Source of the DNA: Gammaproteobacteria bacterium
Lineage (GTDB): Bacteria > Pseudomonadota > Gammaproteobacteria > Steroidobacterales > SZUA-146
NCBI GenBank assembly: GCA_003228965.1
Contig: QIGP01000127.1
Location: 1 to 5,688, forward strand
DNA length: 5,688 nucleotides
Direction of reading: 5' to 3'
Shown here: in pieces, positions 1 through 5,688 of the stretch
How the letters are laid out: every line of letters starts with the position of its first letter
How positions within the stretch are numbered: the first letter of the stretch is position 1
Notes under the pieces: model-generated
Database searches by the model: none
What the model saw: only the letters and a program-made list of their open reading frames with translations
Told to the model about the DNA's origin: nothing
Made by a program: the position numbers and the translations under genes

Positions 1-704
1 CGCCACGCACGCGACAAATTGGCCTGGAAAATATCGCCGTCTATGATGTGTTGTTTGGCTATAAGCACAGCGGCTACAAAGTCCTCAGGCGGATCGTCCT
101 GAAGCGGTTTTTCAAGCAACGCTCTTTGCGTGACTTCGCGAGTGTGTATGAGCTGAAGGTCATCTTCAAGTGTACTCAAACATTCAGCGAAATCGTCTTC
201 GGCCAGCATCCACGTCCGTTTTGAAGTGTGACAGTGCACAATGGCAACAGGAATGCGTACCGCGTAAGCCACCGGCTGGTCACAAGGCATAGGCAGTGAA
301 AGCGTAGGCTCAACCTGAGCCGCCAGTTCATAACCCAAATAGACAAACCAGCCGCCCCGAAAAGGCAAACTGTCCGACGACTCACACTCTTGCCTGGCGG
401 CGTTTGAAGAACCAGACGCGGGTAGTAGTTGTTCATCTAACTGATCGAGAAAATCGGGCGCACCGCTGAGGCTCCCAGCGAGCGCCTCAAGCACAATGTC
501 CTGCTGGGGAAACGCAAACAATATATCGAAGCGCCCCTGAGGAGTTCCGTGTGCCGCGCTTTCAAGCATGAAAGGATAGCGCTCAGGGTTCAGGCGATGT
601 AAGGCGACAAAATCGGGGTGAGAGTCAAGTTCGCGCACCTGTAGCGGCGGCGGCTTAAAACCGGTCGCTGCTGGTGCGTTACTAGAAGTGGAAGATGCAG
701 TCAT
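1..704 (-). CDS. pabB: Aminodeoxychorismate synthase component I, N-terminal half (runs off the window)
   Basis: Component I of aminodeoxychorismate synthase converts chorismate plus ammonia (from the PabA glutaminase subunit) to 4-amino-4-deoxychorismate, the precursor of p-aminobenzoate for folate; it is cytosolic. The 234 complete codons visible match the N-terminal half of a protein of usually about 450 residues. Seen directly: an RYPFMLES stretch at residues 42-49, the family block FRGGWFVYLGYELA at 115-128, and at 221-234 the segment IDGDIFQANLSRAW, which opens the chorismate-binding domain. GDIFQ followed by NLSR favours PabB over the anthranilate synthase TrpE, although the two families are related. 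The ATG at 704 is the first start after an in-frame TAG six codons upstream; only a weak GAG precedes it. It lies 71 nt after fabF in the same direction, so it is probably co-transcribed. The catalytic C-terminal half and the stop codon lie outside the window. No frameshift was found in the visible part. Confidence 0.9.
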   Translation of the reverse strand, partial: MTASSTSSNAPAATGFKPPPLQVRELDSHPDFVALHRLNPERYPFMLESAAHGTPQGRFDILFAFPQQDIVLEALAGSLSGAPDFLDQLDEQLLPASGSSNAARQECESSDSLPFRGGWFVYLGYELAAQVEPTLSLPMPCDQPVAYAVRIPVAIVHCHTSKRTWMLAEDDFAECLSTLEDDLQLIHTREVTQRALLEKPLQDDPPEDFVAAVLIAKQHIIDGDIFQANLSRAW

Positions 705-775
705 CGCACTCAATCGAGGCTAGCAGGCTTTGGTAGGCCAGAACAAACTTAACGGTGAACTTGAAAGGAAGCGCT

Positions 776-2020
776 CTATTTCAAACGCGCAAAGACCAAT
801 GTGCCGTTGGTTCCGCCAAAACCAAACGAATTAGAAAGTGCCACATCAAGCCGAACCTTACGCGCCTCGTGAGGCACGTAGTCAAGATCGCAACCTTCGC
901 CCGGATTATCCAGATTAATGGTAGGAGGAGCCACCTGATCGCGCAAAGCTAGAATGGAATAAATAGCTTCTACCCCACCTGCAGCACCCAGCAAATGACC
1001 CGTTACAGATTTCGTGGAACTAACCACCAACTCATCGGCATGGGCGCCAAATGACCTCTTAATAGCCATCGTTTCGGCACGGTCGCCAAGCGGAGTTGAT
1101 GTACCGTGCGCGTTAATATAGTCAACTTTCGATGGATCTATTGCGGCGTCACGTAGTGCATTGTCCATACAAAGAGCCGCGCCTGAACCGTCTTCAATAG
1201 GCGCCGTAATATGGAATGCGTCACCACTTGCGCCAAAGCCAATCAGCTCGGCATATATGTTGGCACCTCGAGCACGCGCGTGCTCAAGCTCTTCAACAAC
1301 GAGCACACCAGCGCCGTCACCAAGTACGAAACCGTCGCGGTGTTCGTCCCAGGGGCGACTGGCTTTTTGAGGTTCATCGTTACGTGTAGTCATGGCTTTG
1401 GCAGAACAAAAGCCGCCAAGACCTAGCGGACTGGTGGCCATTTCAGCGCCGCCCGCAATCATCGCGTCTGCGTCGCCGTAGACCACAGTGCGTGCGGCAT
1501 AGCCGATATTGTGTGTGGCTGTTGTACAAGCCGTCACTATCGCGAAATTCGGCCCTCTTAAGCCAAGGTCGATACTGACCTGTCCAGACGCCATGTTGAT
1601 GATGCTACCGGGAATAAAAAACGGTGAAATACGTTTGGGCGATCCGGCCTTGGCGTACTTTTCGTAATTCGCTTCAATCGTACTGATGCCGCCAATGCCG
1701 GCACCAACAGCTACCCCGATACGGGTCGGATCTGTCGTCTCAATCGACAAACCGGAGTCTTGCCACGCCTGTTTGGAAGCGGCCACACCGTAGTGAATAA
1801 ATGGATCTGTTTTACGTACGTGTTTTGGATCAATAAATTCAGCCGGCTCAAAGTCACGAACTTCGCCACCAATTCGAGTGGGAAACTCGCTAGCATCAAA
1901 GCGGGTTATCGGTCCGATTCCACTACGCCCTTCAACAACATTGTTCCAGGCATCAGCAACGGTATTGCCAACCGGTGACACAGTACCCATACCAGTAATT
2001 ACTACGCGACGTTTAGACAC
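776..2020 (-). CDS. fabF: 3-oxoacyl-ACP synthase II (KAS II), GTG start
   Basis: Condensing enzyme of type II fatty acid synthesis. It extends acyl-ACP by two carbons using malonyl-ACP with loss of CO2, and in many bacteria sets the unsaturated/saturated ratio by elongating C16:1. With the GTG start at 2020 the protein is 414 residues, almost the same as E. coli FabF (413), and begins (M)SKRRVVITG as the family does. The thiolase-fold active site is complete: nucleophile Cys165 in [11 protein letters not shown], His305 in [11 protein letters not shown], Lys337 in SSTKSVTGH, His342, and the C-terminal glycine-rich NSFGFGGTN at 397-405. An AGG (2029-2031) lies 8 nt before the GTG. An in-frame ATG at 2077 would add 19 residues but has no ribosome site and directly follows the U-tract of a terminator hairpin, so I reject it. 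The gene follows acpP as in most gammaproteobacterial fab clusters. I see no convincing promoter of its own in the 133-nt gap. Confidence 0.96.
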   Translation of the reverse strand: MSKRRVVITGMGTVSPVGNTVADAWNNVVEGRSGIGPITRFDASEFPTRIGGEVRDFEPAEFIDPKHVRKTDPFIHYGVAASKQAWQDSGLSIETTDPTRIGVAVGAGIGGISTIEANYEKYAKAGSPKRISPFFIPGSIINMASGQVSIDLGLRGPNFAIVTACTTATHNIGYAARTVVYGDADAMIAGGAEMATSPLGLGGFCSAKAMTTRNDEPQKASRPWDEHRDGFVLGDGAGVLVVEELEHARARGANIYAELIGFGASGDAFHITAPIEDGSGAALCMDNALRDAAIDPSKVDYINAHGTSTPLGDRAETMAIKRSFGAHADELVVSSTKSVTGHLLGAAGGVEAIYSILALRDQVAPPTINLDNPGEGCDLDYVPHEARKVRLDVALSNSFGFGGTNGTLVFARLK

Positions 2021-2028
2021 AAGAGATA

Positions 2029-2031
2029 CCT
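2029..2031 (-). promoter_or_regulatory. Ribosome binding site deciding the fabF GTG start
   Basis: On the minus strand an ACAGGT core is followed by 8 nt and then GTG TCT AAA CGT. This spacing is normal for a Shine-Dalgarno site and, together with the family-typical N-terminus SKRRVVITG, fixes the start at 2020 rather than at the ATG 57 nt upstream. The match to the anti-SD sequence is short, so initiation may be moderate. Confidence 0.6.
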
Positions 2032-2077
2032 GTAGTTTAAATTTGTCGGTCGGTAAAACCCAACCTGACTGCACCAT

Positions 2078-2125
2078 AAAAAATGGCGACGAGATCGACG
2101 TAGAACGCCTGGCTCGCCGCCATTT
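2078..2125 (-). terminator. Intrinsic terminator/attenuator between acpP and fabF
   Basis: Read on the minus strand, AAATGGCGGCGAG (2125-2113) and CTCGTCGCCATTT (2093-2081) form a 13-bp stem with a single G-U wobble around a 19-nt loop. A run of six T (2083-2078) covers the base of the stem and continues past it. A GC-rich stem followed by a U-tract is the standard shape of a factor-independent terminator. It starts 28 nt after the acpP stop and ends 58 nt before the fabF GTG. Since fabF and pabB continue in the same direction, it probably works as a partial terminator that trims most acpP transcripts while letting some polymerases read on. On the plus strand the U-tract is missing, so it is one-directional. 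Confidence 0.8.
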
Positions 2126-2153
2126 AATTTGAGATTAATGGGCTTGAGCTACA

Positions 2154-2387
2154 TCAATCCTGGTGGTTGTTGATGTAATCAATTGCCAGCTGCACGTTGG
2201 TGATTTTTTCGGCCTCTTCGTCAGGAATTTCGCATTCGAATTCCTCTTCAAGTGCCATAACCAACTCAACAGTGTCGAGTGAATCAGCACCCAAGTCGTC
2301 GACAAACGACGAATCCGGTTTAACAGTATCTTCTTTGACACCCAGCTGATCGGCCACAATTTTGGTGACCCGTGTTTCTATACTCAT
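2154..2387 (-). CDS. acpP: Acyl carrier protein
   Basis: Small acidic cytosolic protein that carries acyl intermediates on a 4'-phosphopantetheine arm and shuttles them between FabD, FabF, FabG and other enzymes. The 77-residue product has the usual length (E. coli 78) and is near-identical in style to gammaproteobacterial ACPs: the [20 protein letters not shown] block has the arm-bearing Ser36 in the DSL motif, followed by the helix III region IPDEEAEKI and the end [10 protein letters not shown]. The reading frame extends 25 codons upstream, but the ATG at 2387 is chosen because MSIETRV aligns with the family start and a strong AGAGGA (2396-2401) sits 8 nt before it. It lies 100 nt after fabG, and that leader contains a dyad and a possible promoter. 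The hairpin terminator downstream would allow acpP to be made in excess over fabF. Confidence 0.98.
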   Translation of the reverse strand: MSIETRVTKIVADQLGVKEDTVKPDSSFVDDLGADSLDTVELVMALEEEFECEIPDEEAEKITNVQLAIDYINNHQD

Positions 2388-2395
2388 TACCCATT

Positions 2396-2401
2396 TCCTC
2401 T
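2396..2401 (-). promoter_or_regulatory. Strong ribosome binding site of acpP
   Basis: AGAGGA on the minus strand, 8 nt before the ATG at 2387. It is the best Shine-Dalgarno match in the window, as expected for one of the most abundant proteins of the cell, and it decides the start against the longer 102-residue reading frame. Confidence 0.75.
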
Positions 2402-2420
2402 CGGAGTTAACCTTGTTATT

Positions 2421-2434
2421 CGGCCACTTGGCCG
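2421..2434 (-). repeat. Perfect 14-bp dyad in the acpP leader
   Basis: CGGCCA and TGGCCG flank two bases, which gives a GC-rich dyad readable as a 5-bp hairpin with a tetraloop in RNA. It lies 33 nt upstream of the acpP ATG and just downstream of a weak -10-like TACACT (2442-2447). If that hexamer is used, the hairpin would sit at the very 5' end of the acpP mRNA. It could be a stabilising 5' hairpin, a protein-binding operator, or chance. There is no U-tract, so it is not a terminator. Confidence 0.4.
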
Positions 2435-2487
2435 CGACGCTAGTGTAAGAGAATCTGTCCAACTACGCCACTATGGTAAATCGACCG

Positions 2488-3243
2488 TCAAACCATGTGC
2501 ATGCCGCCGTTAATATGAAGGGTTTCACCGGTTATGTAGCCGGCCAGCGGAGACGCCAGGAAGGCCACCGCTGCGGCGATATCATCGCACTGACCAAGTC
2601 GGCCCAAAGGAATCTTGCCTTCGAGCTCCAAACGTCGAGACTCGCTCAAAGCGGCCGTCATATCGGTCTGGATGAACCCCGGAGCTATAGTATTTACAGT
2701 GATTCCGCGTGTTCCGACCTCTTGGGCGAGGGCTTTGCTAAAGCCAATGAGACCTGCTTTTGCGGCGGCGTAGTTGGCCTGACCGGGGTTGCCCATGGTG
2801 CCAACGACTGACCCGATACTGATAATCCGGCCGTAGCGAGCTTTCATCATGCCCCTCATACAGGCTTTGGATAGTCGAAAAATAGCCGTGAGATTGGTAT
2901 CCAAAACATCCTGCCAGGCCTCTTCTTGCATGCGTAACAGCAGCGTATCGCGCGTAATACCGGCGTTATTGACTAAAATGTCAGGAGCGGCCTTGTCGCT
3001 ATTCAGTGTCTTTATCAGGTCATTAACCTGCTCAGGCACAGTGACATTCAAGGCCACACCCCGGCAACGCGCGCCATATGCTGCGTCGGCGAAACGCTGT
3101 GAGATCGCTTCTGCTCCGCTTTCGGTGGTTGCTGTGCCAACCACACAGGCCCCGCATTCAGCCAGTCGAGCGGCGATAGCGGCGCCAATTCCACGGCTGG
3201 CGCCAGTGACCAAGGCTACTTTTGAATCCAACGAAATCTGCAT
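2488..3243 (-). CDS. fabG: 3-oxoacyl-ACP reductase
   Basis: NADPH-dependent short-chain dehydrogenase that reduces 3-ketoacyl-ACP to 3-hydroxyacyl-ACP, the first reduction of each elongation round; a cytosolic tetramer in known members. The 251 residues compare with 244 in E. coli. Seen: the cofactor glycine motif TGASRGIG at 13-20, NNAGITRD at 92-99, and the catalytic tetrad Asn117, Ser145 (IGSVVGTMG), Tyr158 and Lys162 (YAAAK). The C-terminal block YITGETLHINGGMHMV closely follows the classical FabG ending, which separates it from the many other SDR proteins. The ATG at 3243 has GAGAGA five nt upstream. It lies 69 nt downstream of fabD and 100 nt upstream of acpP, the canonical order. Confidence 0.96.
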   Translation of the reverse strand: MQISLDSKVALVTGASRGIGAAIAARLAECGACVVGTATTESGAEAISQRFADAAYGARCRGVALNVTVPEQVNDLIKTLNSDKAAPDILVNNAGITRDTLLLRMQEEAWQDVLDTNLTAIFRLSKACMRGMMKARYGRIISIGSVVGTMGNPGQANYAAAKAGLIGFSKALAQEVGTRGITVNTIAPGFIQTDMTAALSESRRLELEGKIPLGRLGQCDDIAAAVAFLASPLAGYITGETLHINGGMHMV

Positions 3244-3312
3244 GGCGTTCTCTCGTATCAGTTAATTAGGCGATTTAGTTAATGTAAGGATGAAACCGTG
3301 CGGCTCCGGGTA

Positions 3313-4290
3313 CTAACTGTTTTCGTCGTCAGAACCACACGACGGCGATTCCTGAACGCTTGCACTCACCGCTTCAACAGTTGTCAGCAGTGTGTCAGGG
3401 GTGTGTATGGTCAGTGCCTCCAAAGACTTGTCAATACGACGGACCAATCCGCACAGCACTTTACCTGGACCACATTCGACCAAATGAGTAATCCCATGTT
3501 CAGCAAGTTTCTGCACAATTTGAGTCCAGGGTACCTTGCTAAACAACTGCTTGACCAACGCGTCGCGAATATCTTCTACCTTGTCTATGCCCACGTTCTG
3601 GAACACTTCAGCGTTCATCGGGTGAACGTCTGTTGCCTCAAGTTTAAGCGCAAACTGTTCGGCAGCCGCGCGCATTAGAGAGCTGTGGGCCGGCACACTG
3701 ACAGGCAAGGGCATCGCTCGACGGGCACCGGCTTCTTTGGCCGCAACCCCGGCACGCTCAACCGCTGCCGCGTCTCCGGCAATAACAACTTGCCCCGGCG
3801 CATTAAAATTAACCGCCTCGACAACGCCGTCTTGAGCGGCAGCCGCACACACCGAAATAATCGTGTCGTCGTCAAGCCCAATCACCACGGACATGGCGCC
3901 CTCGCCTTCGGGCACCGCTTCTTGCATCAGCTTTCCGCGCGTTTCTACCAGCGCCACCGCATCTTTAAAATCAAGCGCGCCAGCACATACCAGAGCGCTA
4001 TATTCGCCGAGACTGTGGCCTGCCATATACGCGGGCAGCAAGGCATTTTCGGTCTGTTCACACCACACGCGCCACAACGCGACGCTTGCCGTCAAAATAG
4101 CAGGCTGCGTCACCGCAGTTTGACCAAGATCTTCCGCCGAACCGGTGCTAACCAAATCCCACAGGTCGTAGCCGAGAACTTCGGAAGCTTCACTAAATGT
4201 CGCTTGAACAGTACTTGAATGTTCGGCCATCTCAGCCAGCATGCCCACGGCCTGCGACCCCTGGCCTGGAAAAACAAATGCATAGGTCAT
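3313..4290 (-). CDS. fabD: Malonyl-CoA:ACP transacylase
   Basis: Transfers the malonyl group from malonyl-CoA to holo-AcpP, supplying the extender unit for FabF. The product has 325 residues, slightly longer than E. coli FabD (309). Seen: the N-terminal FVFPGQGSQ with the oxyanion-hole glutamine, the nucleophile elbow GHSLGEYSAL with Ser93, Arg118 in TRGK, and the catalytic His202 in VPAHSSLM, at the spacing of the family. GPGKVLCGLVRRI at 274-286 is the usual C-terminal block. About 15 residues beyond it form an acidic, serine-rich tail (ESPSCGSDDENS) with no known role. The start at 4290 gives the conserved MTYAFVFPGQG; only a modest GTGAG precedes it. It lies 18 nt after rrtA, so the two are probably co-transcribed. 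The usual upstream neighbour fabH is not present here. Confidence 0.96.
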   Translation of the reverse strand: MTYAFVFPGQGSQAVGMLAEMAEHSSTVQATFSEASEVLGYDLWDLVSTGSAEDLGQTAVTQPAILTASVALWRVWCEQTENALLPAYMAGHSLGEYSALVCAGALDFKDAVALVETRGKLMQEAVPEGEGAMSVVIGLDDDTIISVCAAAAQDGVVEAVNFNAPGQVVIAGDAAAVERAGVAAKEAGARRAMPLPVSVPAHSSLMRAAAEQFALKLEATDVHPMNAEVFQNVGIDKVEDIRDALVKQLFSKVPWTQIVQKLAEHGITHLVECGPGKVLCGLVRRIDKSLEALTIHTPDTLLTTVEAVSASVQESPSCGSDDENS

Positions 4291-4308
4291 TGGTGACTCA
4301 CTAATCGA

Positions 4309-4932
4309 TTAAGAACGTGAAAATATACGCAGCAAGGCGCCCGGCGTAAATGGCTTGCGCCAATTCCATATCACAGCGGCAAGTAAGCCGCCGAGCGCAC
4401 CGTATAAATGAGAGTTAACCCACACCGGTCCGCCGCTCGCTTCTGCGGTCGTTGGCAAAGCGCCAAAGGCCTGCTCGTATATAAGCTTGGCGATAACACC
4501 CAGTAACAGCCAGACCCCGCCTCTAACGCCGCGCCAATATTCATCCAGTGCGGCAGCGGTATAAAATCCGTGCAACAAACCTGACAAGCCCACGTACCAG
4601 CCCAACTCGGTGTCGCGAAACCAAAAGCCGGCGTCCATGGTGATTATTGATAGCAACATAATCCACCATCCGAATCCGCCCGCAAGCCGCTCTTTGAACA
4701 AGAACCAGACTACCCACAGTCCTGCCAGGTTGAGCCACGCGTGCGACCAGCTTGCGTGGACCAAATGACCTGTCAGCCAACGCCAGTAGTCAGCGTTGGT
4801 CAATTCAATACGATCATAGCGCAAGGCTTCTCGAAACGGCTCTTCACCTAATGCCAAACCTATCGCTAACAAACTTAAAAGCGCTGGAAGTGTGTAGCGG
4901 AGGTAACCACGCGTGCGCGAATGATCCGACAT
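4309..4932 (-). CDS. rrtA: Rhombosortase-like rhomboid-family intramembrane serine protease
   Basis: Predicted inner-membrane serine protease of 207 residues. Rhombosortases are rhomboid relatives thought to process proteins with a C-terminal GlyGly-CTERM tail, many of them type II secretion substrates. Seen: about six hydrophobic segments (roughly 13-30, 63-80, 86-100, 112-130, 139-152, 174-190), the nucleophile motif GLSGLLHG with Ser117, the catalytic His175 in NSHLYGALGG, and the rhomboid-type HxxxN as His64-Asn68. The short six-helix form and the SHLYGA motif favour rhombosortase over the longer GlpG type. I chose the ATG at 4932: a TTG four codons upstream (4944) has no ribosome site, and the predicted transcript start near 4957 leaves it a leader of only about 12 nt. 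The gene is the first of the operon, 18 nt before fabD. No GlyGly-CTERM substrate is visible in the window. The symbol rests on motifs only. Confidence 0.82.
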   Translation of the reverse strand: MSDHSRTRGYLRYTLPALLSLLAIGLALGEEPFREALRYDRIELTNADYWRWLTGHLVHASWSHAWLNLAGLWVVWFLFKERLAGGFGWWIMLLSIITMDAGFWFRDTELGWYVGLSGLLHGFYTAAALDEYWRGVRGGVWLLLGVIAKLIYEQAFGALPTTAEASGGPVWVNSHLYGALGGLLAAVIWNWRKPFTPGALLRIFSRS

Positions 4933-4963
4933 TAATTTACTCAATTTGAAAATCGTGGGAATT

Positions 4964-4993
4964 ATTATCGGGTTATTCTATCGAACATTTCAA
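4964..4993 (-). promoter_or_regulatory. Sigma70-type promoter of the rrtA-fabD-fabG operon
   Basis: On the minus strand TTGAAA (4993-4988) and GATAAT (4969-4964) are separated by 18 nt. They match the consensus TTGACA and TATAAT at 4 or more and 5 of 6 positions. Transcription would start near 4957 and give a leader of about 24 nt to the rrtA ATG. It lies between the operon and the small inverted-repeat element, so the element does not interrupt it. This is a pattern match only. Confidence 0.6.
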
Positions 4994-5018
4994 GGGAGCA
5001 ACACAGAAGTACAAAAAG

Positions 5019-5130
5019 GGGCTCTGTCGCAAATAACGTTTTGGAGCGTATTCTGGTGTTTAGAAACGCTGCAAACTAAGGTATTTTTGAAATGGCAAAA
5101 GTGATAAAACAGCTATTTGCGACAGAATCC
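5019..5130. mobile_element. Miniature inverted-repeat element with IS6-like ends (about 112 bp)
   Basis: The left end GGGCTCTGTCGCAAATA (5019-5035) and the complement of the right end, GGATTCTGTCGCAAATA (5130-5114), match at 15 of 17 positions. The termini resemble the GGCTCTGTTGCAAA type known from IS6-family elements (IS6100, IS26), with one C for T. The 78-bp interior is AT-rich and has no transposase coding capacity, so this is either a MITE-like non-autonomous element or an IS reduced to its two ends. No 8-bp target duplication is seen: the left flank is ACAAAAAG and the right flank TTCGGGTT. That fits an old insertion, or one followed by an adjacent deletion. The family assignment is tentative; the inverted repeats themselves are plain in the sequence. 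Confidence 0.65.
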
Positions 5131-5158
5131 TTCGGGTTTGTGAACATTCCAAGCGTAA

Positions 5159-5688
5159 CCACCTGGGTTGTGGCAGGCCAGCAAATGCACAGAGGCTGCG
5201 CACGTCACTCTCCTGCAACGGTCACCGACTTACATAGTTTCACGCCCGGGTACCGACAAAGGCGCAGCTCTTGTTCAACGCTTGCTGCCAACAAAAATTG
5301 CCGACGCGCTGGTTCGCTGGTGCAACTTTTTAGGCGGTATAGTGCTTTTCTGGTTCTCACGCACGTTTCCAGGTACGGTTAAGAAAGCCTTGTTCAGAAA
5401 GGTGAAAAAACTACTGCGAAACAACGGTAGCGAACCTGAGGGCGGTGTGGCTCAAGCCGATGTGAAGAAACACTTTCTACCCAAATACAATCCGTGGGAC
5501 CAACGTATTTGCCTTGTACTCGACGGTGACCTGTTCCACGCGATTAACAGCGGCTCCGTGAGCGTAGTTACCGACCACATTGGACAATTTACGCGCGAAG
5601 GTATTGCACTCAAGTCGGGGCGTCATCTTGATGCCGACATAGTGGTCACCGCAACCGGCCTTAACATTGACGTATTCAGTGGCATTCG
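5159..5688 (+). pseudogene. 5'-truncated flavin-containing (Baeyer-Villiger-type) monooxygenase remnant, open at the right edge
   Basis: An uninterrupted frame of 176 codons continues past the window. From about 5192 it reads like the middle and C-terminal part of an NAD(P)/FAD-dependent monooxygenase: EAAHVTLLQRSPTYIVSRPG follows where the second Rossmann glycine motif should be, then KHFLPKYNPWDQRICLVLDG, DLFHAINSG and VTDHIGQFT, and near the end DADIVVTATGL, the family's ATG-type motif. Known members have about 490 residues and begin with an FAD-binding GxGxxG, then the FxGxxxHxxxW signature and an NADPH-binding GxGxxG; none of these is present. In-frame stops at 5141-5143 and 5156-5158 close the frame upstream, no in-frame ATG exists, and only a TTG at 5168 could serve as an early start, without a ribosome site. 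The break lies within about 60 bp of the inverted-repeat element. I read it as a gene remnant; the catalytic fold cannot be complete. Confidence 0.75.

Noticed and set aside
176..436. Minus-strand frame of 86 codons at the left end.
   Set aside because: It overlaps the pabB frame in another phase, and pabB has clear family motifs through this stretch.
1595..1665. FabF active site reads [10 protein letters not shown] instead of the E. coli ACTSGVHNIG; considered as a divergent KAS.
   Set aside because: The catalytic Cys-His-His-Lys set is complete and variation after the cysteine is ordinary in the family. The motif lies around 1510-1545, and nothing unusual was found in the surrounding region either.
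2473..2811. Plus-strand frame of 112 codons opposite fabG.
   Set aside because: It lies fully antisense to a confidently identified fabG and shows no recognisable domain or ribosome site.
3685..4218. Long plus-strand frame of 177 codons opposite fabD.
   Set aside because: It is antisense to fabD with its complete catalytic set. The composition is rich in Arg, His and Asn, as expected for a shadow frame.
4933..4944. TTG start four codons upstream of the chosen rrtA ATG.
   Set aside because: It has no ribosome binding site and would leave only about 12 nt of leader after the predicted promoter; the ATG at 4932 is better placed.
5131..5158. Possible remnant of the monooxygenase NADPH motif in another frame (GCGRPA or VVAGQQ near 5160-5185).
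   Set aside because: Neither reading reproduces GxGxxG at the right distance from EAAHVTLLQ. The similarity is too short to support a frameshift instead of a deletion.
5092..5382. Plus-strand frame of 96 codons starting inside the small element (MAKVIKQLF...).
   Set aside because: It overlaps the monooxygenase frame out of phase and begins within the inverted-repeat element. The true coding signal downstream is in the other frame, so this is an accidental frame.

Overview
The window carries a fatty-acid biosynthesis (fab) cluster read entirely on the minus strand, plus a short rearranged segment at its right end. Gene content, the DGD-type pabB directly after fabF, and a rhombosortase gene all point to a gammaproteobacterium. 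The fabF-pabB order is what I recall from Xanthomonadales-like and related lineages rather than from enterics, where pabC follows fabF. This placement is an inference from gene order and protein character, not from a search.

Transcription runs right to left. A good sigma70-type promoter (4964-4993) precedes a rhombosortase-like intramembrane protease gene (rrtA, 4309-4932). It is followed 18 nt later by fabD (3313-4290), then fabG (2488-3243), acpP (2154-2387), fabF (776-2020, GTG start) and the first half of pabB (704 to beyond position 1). FabD loads malonyl groups onto the acyl carrier protein AcpP, FabF condenses malonyl-ACP with growing acyl-ACP, and FabG reduces the 3-ketoacyl-ACP. The dehydratase, enoyl reductase, FabH and PlsX are not in the window. 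PabB belongs to folate synthesis (p-aminobenzoate branch) and is a common passenger of fab clusters. An intrinsic terminator or attenuator lies between acpP and fabF, which fits the large excess of AcpP that cells need over FabF. A perfect dyad sits in the acpP leader.

At the right end, positions 5019-5130 form a small element of about 112 bp bounded by 17-bp inverted repeats (15/17 matching). Its ends resemble IS6-family termini and it has no room for a transposase. Twenty-eight bases further on, a plus-strand reading frame (about 5159 to beyond 5688) encodes the middle and C-terminal part of a flavin-containing or Baeyer-Villiger-type monooxygenase. This frame has no convincing start codon and lacks its FAD- and NADPH-binding glycine motifs, so it looks like a 5'-truncated gene remnant. 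The most interesting points are this element-plus-broken-gene junction next to an operon whose usual upstream neighbours (plsX, fabH) are absent, the rhombosortase at the head of the fab operon, and the acpP/fabF attenuator. I found no RNA genes, CRISPR arrays or clearly novel multi-gene system.
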